A stretch of 64,000 nt of DNA from CAVOHU01 sp963817885. Its GTDB lineage: Bacteria > Acidobacteriota > Vicinamibacteria > Vicinamibacterales > JAKQTR01. The stretch spans positions 62,001-126,000 of the forward strand of contig CAWFQE010000006.1 of NCBI GenBank assembly GCA_963817885.1, in the 5' to 3' direction. Made by a program: the position numbers and the translations under genes. The notes below the pieces were generated by a model. It did not search any database. It saw nothing but the letters and a program-made list of their open reading frames with translations, and had not been told where the DNA came from. Shown here in pieces: positions 10,650 through 19,075 of this stretch (its first letter is position 1; the number at the start of each line of letters is the position of its first letter).

Positions 10650-10679
10650 ATGCTAATTGACCGAGTCGAGAAGTGTCAA
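10650..10679 (-). promoter_or_regulatory. Possible sigma-70-type promoter of the nuo operon
   Basis: On the minus strand TTGACA (10674-10679) is separated by 18 bp from TAGCAT (10650-10655). The first is a perfect -35 match, the second a weaker -10. The predicted start point falls near 10643, only a few bases before the second ATG of nuoA, so the message would have almost no leader. Inference from consensus matching only. Confidence 0.4.
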
Positions 10680-10803
10680 TTAAGCGAGGGCCTTCGTCGC
10701 GCGAATCGCGCGACTCATCGCCCCGGCTGGAGCCGCCTTCGCACTTGCGGTGCTTCGGCGCCCAAGGGCTGGCGGCTGGCGGCAGTGAATACGAACCAGC
10801 GCC

Positions 10804-10915
10804 CAGCCCCCAGCCCCTAGCGCCTAGCGCCTAGTACCTAGCCCCTAGTACCTAGCGCCTAGGACCTAGCCCCTAGTACCTAGCCCCTAGTACCTAGCCC
10901 CTAGTACCTAGCCCC
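10804..10915. repeat. Heptameric array, 16 units of TAGNNCC type
   Basis: Sixteen consecutive 7-nt units without slippage: two cagcccc, then tagcgcc, tagtacc, tagcccc and taggacc variants, many alternating tagtacc/tagcccc. It fills most of the intergenic space between the divergent nuoA and the glycosyltransferase gene. Positions 1-3 and 6-7 of the unit are nearly constant and positions 4-5 vary. A smaller three-unit array of another sequence lies at 10766-10786. No coding potential; not CRISPR-like because there are no spacers. Confidence 0.9.
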
Positions 10916-10945
10916 TGCCCGGTTGTGCTAGCGTGATGGACGCCC

Positions 10946-12370
10946 ATGCGACTCGCCTGGTTCAGCCCTCTGCCGCCCGACCGATCGGGGATCGCTGCTT
11001 ACAGCGTGGAACTGCTCGTTCTATTGTCTCGCGGCCACGAGATCGATGCGTTTGTCGAAATGCCCCTCGCCATCTCCGGCGACCTGCCGCCGGCACTCGA
11101 GCCCGCACTCGCACCTGATTCACCCGAAACCCTGGCTCGGCGCCGAGGCCCTGATCTGGGGCCGCGCGTCCATGTGCTGGACGCGCACGAGTTCGCGGGG
11201 CGCCAGGCCCGGCATCCGTACGACCTGGTCATCTACCAGCTCGGCAACGACCTCTGCCACGATTTCATGTGGCCCTACATGGTCCGGTACCCCGGCCTGG
11301 TGGTCGTGCACGACGGGCAGCTTCATCAGGCGCGGGCCAAAGCCCTGACCTGGAAGGCGCCGCGCGCCGACGACTACCGGGCGGAGTTCGCCTACAGCCA
11401 TCCGGGCGCACCCGATGGCGTCGCCGACCTGGTCGTCGCCGGCCTGGGCAAGGGCATCCTGCATCTCTGGCCCATGATGCGCATTCCGGTCGAGTCGGCC
11501 CGCCTCGTGTCGGTCCACAGCGCCTGGCTGGCCGACGAGCTTCGGGGCCAGTTCCCCGGCGTCGCCGTTACCCGCATCAGGATGGGGGTGACCGACCCGC
11601 TGCCCGCCGCGCGAGCCGCCAGGCGGGAGGTGCGCGCCCGGCACGGCATTCGCGATGAGGCGGTCGTGTTCGCGGCGTTCGGTCGCGTGACGCCCGAGAA
11701 ACGCCTGACGCCGCTCGTCGAAGCCATCGCGCGAGTCGCCGCCGAGTTGCCGCTGGTCCGCCTGATGGTGGTCGGCGAACAGGTTGACTACTTCGACCTG
11801 GTCGCTGCGGCCGCCGGCCTGGGCATCGCCGACCGGCTCATCATGTGCGGGTATGTCGATGACGAGCGCCTGCCGGAATACCTTGCCGCGGCCGACGTCG
11901 ACGTGTGTCTGCGCTGGCCGACATCGAGGGAGACCTCAGCGTCGTGGCTGCGCTGCGCCGCCAGCGGCAGACCGACGATCGTCGACGATCTCGCCCATAC
12001 GTGCGACCTCGCGTGCCTCGATCCGCGGACGATGGAGCTTTTGCACGTCAGCCGGGGCGGCGGGCCCGCGCCTGTCCCCCTGGCGATGGCTGTCGATCTC
12101 ACAGACGAGGCCGGCACGCTCGAGATGAGCGTGAAGAGGCTGGGGGCCGACCCCGCGCTCCGGGAGCGACTCGGGGCTGCGGCGCGCGAGTACTGGCGGC
12201 GTGAGGCCACCCTGGAGGTGAGCGTCGGCGATTACGAGGCGGCGATCGCCTCCGCGATCTCCGCGCCCGCTCCCGTCCGGCCCCGCTGGCCGAAGCACCT
12301 GCGGGCGGATCGCGCGGAACACGCCCGCGAGGCCACCGCGGCGCTCGGCCTCTCCCCGCGCTGGCTATAG
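10946..12370 (+). CDS. Glycosyltransferase, GT-B fold (GT4-like)
   Basis: Predicted cytoplasmic or membrane-associated sugar transferase, 474 aa. N-terminal MRLAWFSPLPPDRSGIAAYS matches the opening of many GT4-type enzymes, and the C-terminal Rossmann half contains FAAFGRVTPEKRLTPLVEAI and LIMCGYVDDERLPEYLAAADVDVCLRWP, the region of the nucleotide-sugar site. In place of the common E-x7-E the segment WPTSRETSASWLRCAASGRP carries the conserved Glu/Ser arrangement. Start ATG at 10946, with no strong Shine-Dalgarno. It is followed one base later by thiS, so the three genes may be cotranscribed. Donor and acceptor cannot be told from sequence. Confidence 0.8.
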   Translation: MRLAWFSPLPPDRSGIAAYSVELLVLLSRGHEIDAFVEMPLAISGDLPPALEPALAPDSPETLARRRGPDLGPRVHVLDAHEFAGRQARHPYDLVIYQLGNDLCHDFMWPYMVRYPGLVVVHDGQLHQARAKALTWKAPRADDYRAEFAYSHPGAPDGVADLVVAGLGKGILHLWPMMRIPVESARLVSVHSAWLADELRGQFPGVAVTRIRMGVTDPLPAARAARREVRARHGIRDEAVVFAAFGRVTPEKRLTPLVEAIARVAAELPLVRLMVVGEQVDYFDLVAAAAGLGIADRLIMCGYVDDERLPEYLAAADVDVCLRWPTSRETSASWLRCAASGRPTIVDDLAHTCDLACLDPRTMELLHVSRGGGPAPVPLAMAVDLTDEAGTLEMSVKRLGADPALRERLGAAAREYWRREATLEVSVGDYEAAIASAISAPAPVRPRWPKHLRADRAEHAREATAALGLSPRWL

Positions 12371-12371
12371 A

Positions 12372-12605
12372 ATGAGTATGAACACAGCCGAATCAGGTGG
12401 TTCCGTGACGATCAGGCTCAACGGGGATCCGTACGTGCTCGACGGCCCTCTCAGCGTCAAGGCGCTGCTGGAACGGCTGGGGATCGACCTCCGGCGCGTT
12501 GCCGTCGAGCGCAACGTGGAAGTCATCAAGCGGGCCGCGTTCGAGTCGACGCTGGTCGGCGAAGGCGACGAGATCGAAATCGTCAACTTCGTGGGTGGCG
12601 GCTGA
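12372..12605 (+). CDS. thiS: Sulfur carrier protein ThiS
   Basis: Ubiquitin-fold sulfur carrier for thiazole synthesis in thiamine biosynthesis, 77 aa. It ends in IVNFVGGG, the Gly-Gly tail that is adenylated and thiocarboxylated. The core (LNGDPYVLDGPLSVKALLERLGID, VAVERNVEVIKR) is typical. ATG at 12372 follows the glycosyltransferase stop by one base; a second ATG two codons later is equally possible, and the N-terminus is a little longer than usual. thiG follows 37 bp downstream. No TPP riboswitch is visible. Confidence 0.94.
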   Translation: MSMNTAESGGSVTIRLNGDPYVLDGPLSVKALLERLGIDLRRVAVERNVEVIKRAAFESTLVGEGDEIEIVNFVGGG

Positions 12606-12642
12606 AGCCCGGCACGAACCCCGTCCGCCGCGAGGATTCAAG

Positions 12643-13419
12643 ATGTCAGACACGCTGGAAATTGCCGGCAGGACCTTCTCCTCGCGCCTGATCGTGGGCA
12701 CGGGGAAGTACTCGTCGTTTCAGGTGATGGCCCGGGCGCACGAGGCGTCGGGGGCCGACATGGTGACCGTGGCGGTCCGTCGCGTGAACATCAGCGACCG
12801 CACCAAGGAGTCGCTGCTCGACTACGTGGATCCGAAGAAGTATTTCATCCTGCCCAACACCGCCGGATGCTACACGGCCGAGGATGCGATTCGGACCGCG
12901 CGGCTCGGCCGTGAGGCAGGCCTGTCGAACTGGGTCAAGCTCGAGGTGATCGGTGACGAGCGGACGCTGTTCCCCGACAACGAGGCTCTGCTGCAGGCCA
13001 CCAGGGTCCTGGTCAAAGAGGGCTTCGTGGTGCTGCCGTATACGACCGACGACCTGATTGTCTGTCGGAAGCTCGAGGACGCGGGCGCCTCCGCGGTGAT
13101 GCCCCTGGCCGCGCCCATCGGATCCGGGCTCGGCGTGCAGAACGCGAACAACCTGCGGATCATCCGCGAGTTTGCCCGGGTGCCGATGATCGTGGATGCC
13201 GGGGTCGGCACCAGCTCGGACGCCGCCTTCGCCATGGAGCTCGGCGCCGACGGGGTGCTGATGAACACGGCGATTGCCGGCGCGCAGGAGCCGGTCCAGA
13301 TGGCCGAAGCCATGAAACTGGCTGTCCGCGCCGGCCGCCTCGCGTACCTGTCGGGCCGGATTCCGAGGAAGCTCTACGCCACGGCCAGCAGCCCGCTCGA
13401 CGGTGTCATCGGGCGGTAG
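12643..13419 (+). CDS. thiG: Thiazole synthase ThiG
   Basis: TIM-barrel enzyme forming the thiazole phosphate of thiamine from 1-deoxy-D-xylulose 5-phosphate, dehydroglycine and ThiS thiocarboxylate; 258 aa. Motifs: FSSRLIVGTGKY, LPNTAGCYTAEDAIRTARL, WVKLEVIGDERTLFPD (the catalytic Lys), AAPIGSGLGVQN and VDAGVGTSSDAAFAMELGAD. ATG at 12643 (MSDTLEIAGRTF). Directly downstream of thiS, the usual pairing. No other thiamine genes are present in the window. Confidence 0.97.
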   Translation: MSDTLEIAGRTFSSRLIVGTGKYSSFQVMARAHEASGADMVTVAVRRVNISDRTKESLLDYVDPKKYFILPNTAGCYTAEDAIRTARLGREAGLSNWVKLEVIGDERTLFPDNEALLQATRVLVKEGFVVLPYTTDDLIVCRKLEDAGASAVMPLAAPIGSGLGVQNANNLRIIREFARVPMIVDAGVGTSSDAAFAMELGADGVLMNTAIAGAQEPVQMAEAMKLAVRAGRLAYLSGRIPRKLYATASSPLDGVIGR

Positions 13420-13432
13420 CCCGGGAGGCACG

Positions 13433-14119
13433 ATGTTCTTCGGACGCGTCCTGAATCGAGACGAGATCGAGCGGCTGCGGGCCGAGCGCGAAGAGGCGGA
13501 CCGCGCCTACAACGACGCGCTGACCGCGGTGGACAGGGCGATTCCGCACCTGCCCGCCTTCCCGCACCCGCCGCCGGCGTACGACGAGTTCCAGGTGACG
13601 CCGCTCAATCGCCGATGGAACATCGTCGCGGAACCGCCCGATGCGCAGTTCTCGGGGTGGCGTCGCAAGCTGGCGGGCTTCGTGTGGAACCTGGTGGGGC
13701 CCGTCTTCGAGCGTCAGCAGGCCTTCAACGCCATCCTCGTGGACCACGTCAACCGGAACGTCGCGGTGCACCGGGCCACCCGCGACGCCATCGAGACGAC
13801 CATCGCCACGGTGCGCGCACAGGTCGAATCCCTCGAGGTGCTGCACAACCGGCTCATCCTGTTCCTGCAGCGCATCACGCTCTACGTGGACACCAAGGAC
13901 CACAGCGAGACGCTCGCGCTGATGGTCAATGGCCTCACCGGAAGCATGGACGGGGTGACAGACGAGTTCCTCAAGCGGTCGGAAGCCATGTTGGCGAGGG
14001 AACAGCGGTTTCGCGCGGCCGTCGACGAGGTGCGTGACGCGGTCGCCGCCATCCAGCGGGCGCAGGCATCGCTGCAGACGGAACTCGAGAAGCTGAACGC
14101 CGCAAGGGCACGAGGCTAG
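13433..14119 (+). CDS. Helical protein of unknown function
   Basis: 228 aa from the ATG at 13433, which has GGGAGG eight bases upstream. The protein is Arg/Glu/Ala-rich and mostly helical: an N-terminal charged helix (residues about 5-35), a Pro-rich segment (HLPAFPHPPPAYDEF), a Trp-containing stretch, then long amphipathic helices with coiled-coil character to the end. No signal peptide or membrane segment. Similar helical N-terminal parts occur in front of sugar-related methyltransferases in some bacteria, and it sits among surface-sugar genes, so a structural or partner role there is possible but unproven. Its stop codon lies inside the first unit of a heptameric array. Confidence 0.75.
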   Translation: MFFGRVLNRDEIERLRAEREEADRAYNDALTAVDRAIPHLPAFPHPPPAYDEFQVTPLNRRWNIVAEPPDAQFSGWRRKLAGFVWNLVGPVFERQQAFNAILVDHVNRNVAVHRATRDAIETTIATVRAQVESLEVLHNRLILFLQRITLYVDTKDHSETLALMVNGLTGSMDGVTDEFLKRSEAMLAREQRFRAAVDEVRDAVAAIQRAQASLQTELEKLNAARARG

Positions 14120-14148
14120 GGGCTGGGCGTTAGGCGCTAGGGGCTAGG
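14114..14148. repeat. Heptameric array, 5 units
   Basis: Five 7-nt units (ggctagg, ggctggg, cgttagg, cgctagg, ggctagg), the reverse-complement style of the TAGNNCC array near 10.8 kb. The stop codon of the upstream gene is formed within the first unit. Confidence 0.75.
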
Positions 14149-14178
14149 GATCTGCTGAGCCGCCAGCCGCGTACCTCT

Positions 14179-14200
14179 GGCCGGGTCTCAAGACCCGGCC
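14179..14200. repeat. Perfect palindrome (10-bp stem)
   Basis: GGCCGGGTCT, a two-base loop and the exact complement. It lies between the convergent unknown helical gene and the nucleotide-sugar dehydrogenase gene, so it can act as a bidirectional hairpin. Its sequence resembles the arms of the two-hairpin elements at 18048 and 22972. Confidence 0.7.
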
Positions 14201-14270
14201 TCTATGTGCAGAATCCTGTCAAGCTCCTGGATTTCGTGTCCGTCCCGTCTTGGCCGCCAGCCGAGGATCG

Positions 14271-15567
14271 CTAGAGTTTGAATATGTGCGGCGCCGGGTG
14301 ATCGCGCAGCGCATTGCGCGTGTCCACCACCAGCACGGCGCGAGAGCCAATCTCCGCGAAATCGTACACGTCGTGGTCGGTCGTGATCACGACGCAGTCC
14401 GGCTTGCTGTCGAGTGCCTGGTTCAGCGGCACCGGGCGTGTACACGTGCTCGGCGTGCGTGAACTCCTGCACGTACGGATCGCTGAAGGTGACCACCGCG
14501 CCCCGCTGCCTCAAGTACTCGAGAATATCGAGCGCGGGCGATTCGCGCAGGTCCCCGACATTTTTCTTGTACGCCACCCCAACCAGGTGCACGCGCGACC
14601 CGTTGACGGCTTTCCGGACCGTGTTGAGCGCGTCGGCGACCCGCGTGACGACGTACTCCGGCATCGAGGCGTTGACCTGGCCGGCCAACTCGATGAACCT
14701 CGCCTCGAAGCCGTTCTGCCGCGCCTTCCACGACAGGTAGAACGGGTCGATCGGGATGCAGTGCCCGCCCAGGCCCGGCCCCGGATAGAACGGCATGAAC
14801 CCGAATGGCTTCGTCCGGGCCGCGTCGATGACCTCCCAGACGTCGATGTTCATCTTGTGGCACATCAGCGCCAGCTCGTTCACCATCCCGATGTTCACCG
14901 CGCGGAACGTGTTCTCGAGCAGCTTGGCCATCTCGGCGACGACCGTCGAGCTGACCGGCACGATCGTCGCGGTGACCTGTCCGTACAGCGCGCAGCCCAG
15001 CTCGAGGCTGGTCTTGTCGATGCCCCCGACCACCTTGGGAATGTTCCGCGTCTGGTACTGCGGGTTGGAGGGATCGACGCGCTCGGGCGAGAAGAGCAGG
15101 AAGAAATCCTTGCCGCCCTTCAACCCGCCCGCTTCGAGCATCGGCTGAACCAGCTCGTCGGTCGTGCCCGGATAGGTGGTCGACTCGAGCGTGACGAGCT
15201 GCCCCTTCCGCAGGTGCTTCGCGACGGACTCGACGGCGCGCACGACGAAGGTCATGTCCGGGTCCTTCGTCTTGCGCAGCGGCGTGGGCACCGCGATGTC
15301 GATCGCATCCATCGCGGCCAGGTGCGCCATGTCGGTCGTGGCGCGGAAGCGGCCCGCCGCCACGATCTTGCCCAGCTCGGCCGAAGGCACGTCGGGGATA
15401 TAGCTGCGGCCGGCGTTCAGCTCCCCGGCCTTCCAGGCGTCGATTTCAAAGCCCGTGACGTCGAACCCCGCCTTGGCGAACTCCACGGCGAGCGGCAGTC
15501 CGACATAGCCCAGGCCGATGATCCCGATCTTCAGGTCCCTGTTCCGGATGCGTTCAAGGGTGACCAT
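14271..15567 (-). CDS. UDP-sugar 6-dehydrogenase (WbpA/UDP-glucose dehydrogenase family), frameshifted
   Basis: NAD-dependent oxidation of a UDP-hexose or UDP-N-acetylhexosamine to the uronic acid for surface polysaccharide. The Rossmann motif KIGIIGLGYVGLPLAVEFAK opens the protein, and FSPERVDPSNPQYQTRNIPKVVGG and PGPGLGGHCIPIDPFYLSWKA carry the catalytic Lys/Cys region, closest to the WbpA/WbpO subgroup. Start ATG at 15565-15567 with GGAGAG upstream. Near 14430-14436 (a CCCGG run) the frame breaks; removing one base gives VPLNQALDSKPDCVVITTDH and an ending APHIFKL with a stop at 14271-14273. Uncorrected, translation runs to 14188 with an abnormal tail. Confidence 0.88.
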
Positions 15568-15618
15568 AACCGTTCTCTCCGGGGGCACTGATCCTCGTGC
15601 CAATCGATCTGCGCCGTT

Positions 15619-15675
15619 CGGGCTCCCGATGGAGCCCGTTCCCGCGCTAATCCCGGGGCTCCCGTGAGCCCCGGG
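15619..15675. terminator. Two adjacent GC-rich hairpins between gmd and the UDP-sugar dehydrogenase gene
   Basis: Hairpin 1 (15619-15638) has arms CGGGCTCC/GGAGCCCG with a 4-nt loop, and hairpin 2 (15652-15675) arms CCCGGGGCTC/GAGCCCCGGG with a 4-nt loop. No T-run follows, so intrinsic termination is uncertain. The paired layout is like the two-hairpin repeats elsewhere in the window. Confidence 0.45.
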
Positions 15676-15789
15676 CACGGGGACTAACCGCCTCCGCCCA
15701 GGCTACGGCGGTCCGCCGAAGCGTCTCGCGAAGGCGGAAGCCCACGTGCTCCATTCCCGGCGTGTACTCAACTCAACCGAGCGCCGGGA

Positions 15790-16779
15790 TTAGGGCTGCG
15801 GCCCGACCTTTGGATGCGACGCCGTCGCACGCGCGAGATCGGCATCGACCATCATGCCGACCAGCGCCCGGAAATCCACCTTCGGCTCCCAGCCCAGCAT
15901 GACGCGCGCCTTGGCGGGGCTGCCGACCAGGTGGTCGACCTCGGCGGGACGCAGCAGCGCGGGATCGACCTTCACGTACTGGTTCCAGTCGAGACCGACG
16001 TGGCTGAACGCGACTTCGACCAGGTCCTTCACCGAGTGGCTGACGCCGGTGGCGATCACGTAGTCGTCGGGCGTGGGCTGCTGAAGCATCAGCCACATGG
16101 CCCGGACATAGTCCCCGGCAAAACCCCAGTCCCGGTGGGCTTCGATGTTGCCAAGGCACAGTTCGCTGGCGCGGCCGAGCTTGATCCGCGCGACGCCGTC
16201 GGTCACCTTGCGGGTGACGAACTCGAGGCCGCGGCGCGGCGACTCGTGGTTGAACAGGATGCCCGAGCAGGCGAACAGGCCGTAGCTCTCCCGGTAGTTG
16301 ACCGTGATGTAGTGGCCGAACACCTTCGAGACGCCGTAGGGACTGCGCGGATAGAACGGCGTCAGCTCGGTCTGCGGCACTTCGCGCACCTTGCCGAACA
16401 TCTCGCTCGACGACGCCTGGTAGAGGCGCACCTTGGGGTTGACCTGCCGGATGGCCTCGAGCACGCGGGTGACGCCCATCGCGTTGAACTCGCCGGTCAG
16501 CAGCGGCTGATCCCACGATGCCGGAACGAACGACATCGCGGCGAGATTGTAGAACTCGTCGGGCTCCACGTCCTCGATCACGCGGAGCAGCGACAGCGAG
16601 TCCAGGAGGTCGGCAGGCCGGAGTTTGATACGATCCAGCAGGTGCTCGATCCGATCGTAGTTCGGCCCGCTCAGTCGCCGGACCACGCCGGTCACCTCGT
16701 AGCCCTTGTCGAGCAGCAGTTCGGCCAGGTACGACCCGTCCTGTCCGGTGATGCCCGTGATGATCGCGCGCTTCGGCAT
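15790..16779 (-). CDS. gmd: GDP-mannose 4,6-dehydratase
   Basis: SDR-fold enzyme making GDP-4-keto-6-deoxymannose, precursor of GDP-fucose, GDP-rhamnose and related sugars; 329 aa. Motifs: AIITGITGQDGSYLAELLLDKGYEV (NADP site), YQASSSEMFGKV (catalytic Ser/Thr-Glu region), SPYGVSKVFGHYITVNYRESYG (Tyr-x3-Lys), FNHESPRRG and GNIEAHRDWGFAGDYV. ATG at 16777-16779. It stands upstream of the dehydrogenase in the same direction. Length is slightly shorter than the family's usual 340-370 aa, with the C-terminus being the variable part. Confidence 0.94.
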   Translation of the reverse strand: MPKRAIITGITGQDGSYLAELLLDKGYEVTGVVRRLSGPNYDRIEHLLDRIKLRPADLLDSLSLLRVIEDVEPDEFYNLAAMSFVPASWDQPLLTGEFNAMGVTRVLEAIRQVNPKVRLYQASSSEMFGKVREVPQTELTPFYPRSPYGVSKVFGHYITVNYRESYGLFACSGILFNHESPRRGLEFVTRKVTDGVARIKLGRASELCLGNIEAHRDWGFAGDYVRAMWLMLQQPTPDDYVIATGVSHSVKDLVEVAFSHVGLDWNQYVKVDPALLRPAEVDHLVGSPAKARVMLGWEPKVDFRALVGMMVDADLARATASHPKVGPQP

Positions 16780-16903
16780 GAGATTCAGTCCTCCCGGGAA
16801 ACAAGTATCTTATGTGGTTCGATCCGGTGAATCAAGGCGCGTCTCGACGGCACGGCCGGGATCGTGCGAAAGGAACCAGGTCGGTTAGAGGGGCGGATGT
16901 TTC

Positions 16904-18004
16904 ATGGAATCCATCGATGTCGCGGTCATTGGCGGGGGCGTGGTCGGGCTGGCGATCGCATCGGAGGTGGCCGCGACCGGCGCAGCCGTCTGCCTGCTCG
17001 AGCGCCATCCGAAGCCGGGCATGGACACCAGCACGCACAACAGCGGCGTCATCCATGCCGGGATCTACTACCCGGCCGGGTCGCTCAAGACCCGCCTGTG
17101 CATCGAAGGCGCACGCCTTCTGTACGAGTTCTGCTCCGCGCACCGGGTCCCCCACGTCCGCTGCGGCAAGCTCATCGTCGCCTCCGACGAGAGCGAGGTG
17201 GCCGCGCTCGCCGAACTGAAGGCGAAGGGCGAGGCCAACGGCGTCGAGGGGCTGGAACTGGTGGACGCGGCCTTTGCGCGCCGGCGCGAGCCGCACATCC
17301 GGCCGGTTGCCGCGCTGTTCTCGCCCGCGACGGGCATCGTCGAGCCCGAGACGCTGGTCGACGCCCTGGCCCGCCAGGGCGAGGAACGCGGAGCCATCAT
17401 CCTGCGGGGGACGCCGCTCCTGTCAGGCGAGCGCCGGACCGGCGGGCTGCTGATCCGCTCTCCCAGCGAAGAAATCCTGGCGAGGGTCGTCGTCAATGCC
17501 GCGGGGCTGCACGGCGACGAGGTCTCCGCGATGTTCGGTGGCGAGGCCTTCACGATCTACCCGTGCCGCGGCGAGTACGCGGAGCTGGCGCCGTCGAGGA
17601 CCCGCCTGATCAACGGGCTGGTCTACCCCGTGCCGAACCAGTCGGGGCACGGGCTCGGCGTCCATCTCACGCGGACGACCCGCGGCAGCGTGCTCATCGG
17701 GCCGAATGTCCATCACCAGTCGAGCAAGACGGACTACGAGAGCGGCCGGGCGCCGATCGAGTCGTTTGTCGACTCGACGCGAGTCCTGCTGCCTGAGATT
17801 ACGCTGCAGGACATCCGCCTGGCCGGCAGCGGCATCCGCCCGAACCTGAATCCGCCCGAGAGCGCGTTCGCGGATTTCCTCATCAGACATGACGCGCGGT
17901 GCCCGGGCCTGGTGCACGCGGCAGGCACAAGCTCTCCGGGCCTCACCTCATGCCTGGCGATCGGGAAGATGGTGAAGGAGTTGGTGAAGGACGAACTCGG
18001 ATAA
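16904..18004 (+). CDS. lhgO: LhgO-like FAD-dependent oxidoreductase
   Basis: Member of the DAO/L-2-hydroxyglutarate oxidase family, which oxidises L-2-hydroxyglutarate to 2-oxoglutarate and passes electrons to the quinone pool; 366 aa. FAD-binding VAVIGGGVVGLAIASEV at the N-terminus, then the family signature HNSGVIHAGIYYPAGSLK, and a C-terminal FAD contact HAAGTSSPGLTSCLAIGK. ATG at 16904. It is transcribed divergently from gmd across a 124-bp gap. The physiological substrate is inferred from family only. Confidence 0.85.
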   Translation: MESIDVAVIGGGVVGLAIASEVAATGAAVCLLERHPKPGMDTSTHNSGVIHAGIYYPAGSLKTRLCIEGARLLYEFCSAHRVPHVRCGKLIVASDESEVAALAELKAKGEANGVEGLELVDAAFARRREPHIRPVAALFSPATGIVEPETLVDALARQGEERGAIILRGTPLLSGERRTGGLLIRSPSEEILARVVVNAAGLHGDEVSAMFGGEAFTIYPCRGEYAELAPSRTRLINGLVYPVPNQSGHGLGVHLTRTTRGSVLIGPNVHHQSSKTDYESGRAPIESFVDSTRVLLPEITLQDIRLAGSGIRPNLNPPESAFADFLIRHDARCPGLVHAAGTSSPGLTSCLAIGKMVKELVKDELG

Positions 18005-18047
18005 TGCGCGGGTAAGGGACTGCGGCGCGCGGCTGGTGGAGATCGGC

Positions 18048-18103
18048 TGTAGGCCGGGGCTTCAGCCCCGGCGGATCCGGCGGCTCTGAAGAGCCGCCCT
18101 ACA
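18048..18103. repeat. Two-hairpin REP-like element
   Basis: Begins TGTAGGCCGGGGC, with hairpin 1 arms CCGGGGCT/AGCCCCGG and hairpin 2 arms GGCGGCTCT/AGAGCCGCC, and ends GCCCTACA, so the outer ends are also complementary (TGTAGG/CCTACA). A close relative lies at 22972-23034. Located downstream of lhgO and convergent with the rmlD-like gene. Confidence 0.8.
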
Positions 18104-18124
18104 TCGAATTCGTGTTCAAACAGG

Positions 18125-18194
18125 CGAGTCGCTGCGTGCGGCTCGCTGCGTGCACCGTGTAGCGTGCAGCGTGTAGCGTGTACCCTGTAACCTG
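18125..18194. repeat. Heptameric array, 10 units
   Basis: Ten successive 7-nt units (cgagtcg, ctgcgtg, cggctcg, ctgcgtg, caccgtg, tagcgtg, cagcgtg, tagcgtg, taccctg, taacctg). The unit sequence differs from the other arrays but the period is the same, and it ends just before the 3' end of the rmlD-like gene. Confidence 0.75.
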
Positions 18195-18205
18195 CTCCAG
18201 CCGCG

Positions 18206-19075
18206 CTACGGCTTCAACACGCGGCGGTTCGAGATGTGCCTGGCGAGCGCGTTTTGCCAGGGCGGCATCACGATGCCGTGCGACGCCAGCAACTCGGGCG
18301 ACAGCGCGCAATACATCGGCCGCGAGGCCGCCAGGTGCAGCGTCTTGAACTCGATCGGGCGGAGGCGCGGCGTGCGGCCCATCAGCCGGCCGGCCTCTTC
18401 GGCCAGGGCCTGCCACGTGCAGAATCCCGAGTTCACGCAGTGATACAGGCCTGCGGGCGCTTCGCCGGCGAGCAGGCGCCGCGTGGCGTGGGCGATATCG
18501 GCAACATAGCTCGGCGACACCGTGCGGTCGGTGAACACCGGGACCTCGTCTCCAGCCTCGATCCCCTCGATGATCTTGTCGACGCTGCTCCGGCGGCCCG
18601 TCCAGCCTGGCGCCGCGCCGAACAGGCTCTCGACCCGCAGCACGAACGATCGGGGTGCTTTCGCGGCCATCCACTCGCCCAGCAGCTTTGACGCCGCGTA
18701 GACGCTCCTCGGATGGGGCGGGTCCTGCTCGGTGTAGGGGGCACTGGCGCTGCCGTCGAACACGAAGTCCGTGCTGTAGTGCACCAGCGTGGCGCCGCAC
18801 TCGGACGCGGCGCGCGCGAGGGATTCCACGGCGAAGGCGTTCGTGTCCAGCGCGCGGACGGGCTCGCCTTCAGCCGCGTCCACGTCGTTGTAACTGGCGC
18901 AGTTCACGATGGCCTGAGGACGCTCGGCCCGGAGCCGGTCGACGACCGCCGCGTGGTCCGTGATGTCGAGGTCTGATCGGGCCAGCGCGACTACGTCGTA
19001 TTCGCCTTCGAGCAGCCTGCGCATTGCGGCGCCCAGCTGCCCGGCCGCGCCCGTCACGATCACCTTGTCGGCCAT
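18206..19075 (-). CDS. rmlD: dTDP-4-dehydrorhamnose reductase-like SDR
   Basis: NAD(P)H-dependent sugar reductase of the extended SDR family, 289 aa. Motifs: VTGAAGQLGAAMRRL, VNCASYNDVDAAE, VHYSTDFVFDG and YAASKLLGEW, matching RmlD. ATG at 19073-19075 is fused to the upstream dctA-like stop as TGATG. RmlA, RmlB and RmlC are not in the window, so the exact nucleotide sugar may differ from dTDP-rhamnose; the neighbouring DegT-type aminotransferase suggests an amino- or deoxy-sugar route. Confidence 0.85.
   Translation of the reverse strand: MADKVIVTGAAGQLGAAMRRLLEGEYDVVALARSDLDITDHAAVVDRLRAERPQAIVNCASYNDVDAAEGEPVRALDTNAFAVESLARAASECGATLVHYSTDFVFDGSASAPYTEQDPPHPRSVYAASKLLGEWMAAKAPRSFVLRVESLFGAAPGWTGRRSSVDKIIEGIEAGDEVPVFTDRTVSPSYVADIAHATRRLLAGEAPAGLYHCVNSGFCTWQALAEEAGRLMGRTPRLRPIEFKTLHLAASRPMYCALSPELLASHGIVMPPWQNALARHISNRRVLKP

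Noticed and set aside
10804..10915. Possible CRISPR array
   Set aside because: Units are 7 nt without spacers, so this is a tandem array and not a CRISPR locus.
12200..12372. TPP riboswitch upstream of thiS
   Set aside because: The glycosyltransferase ORF runs to within one base of thiS and no THI-box elements are visible.
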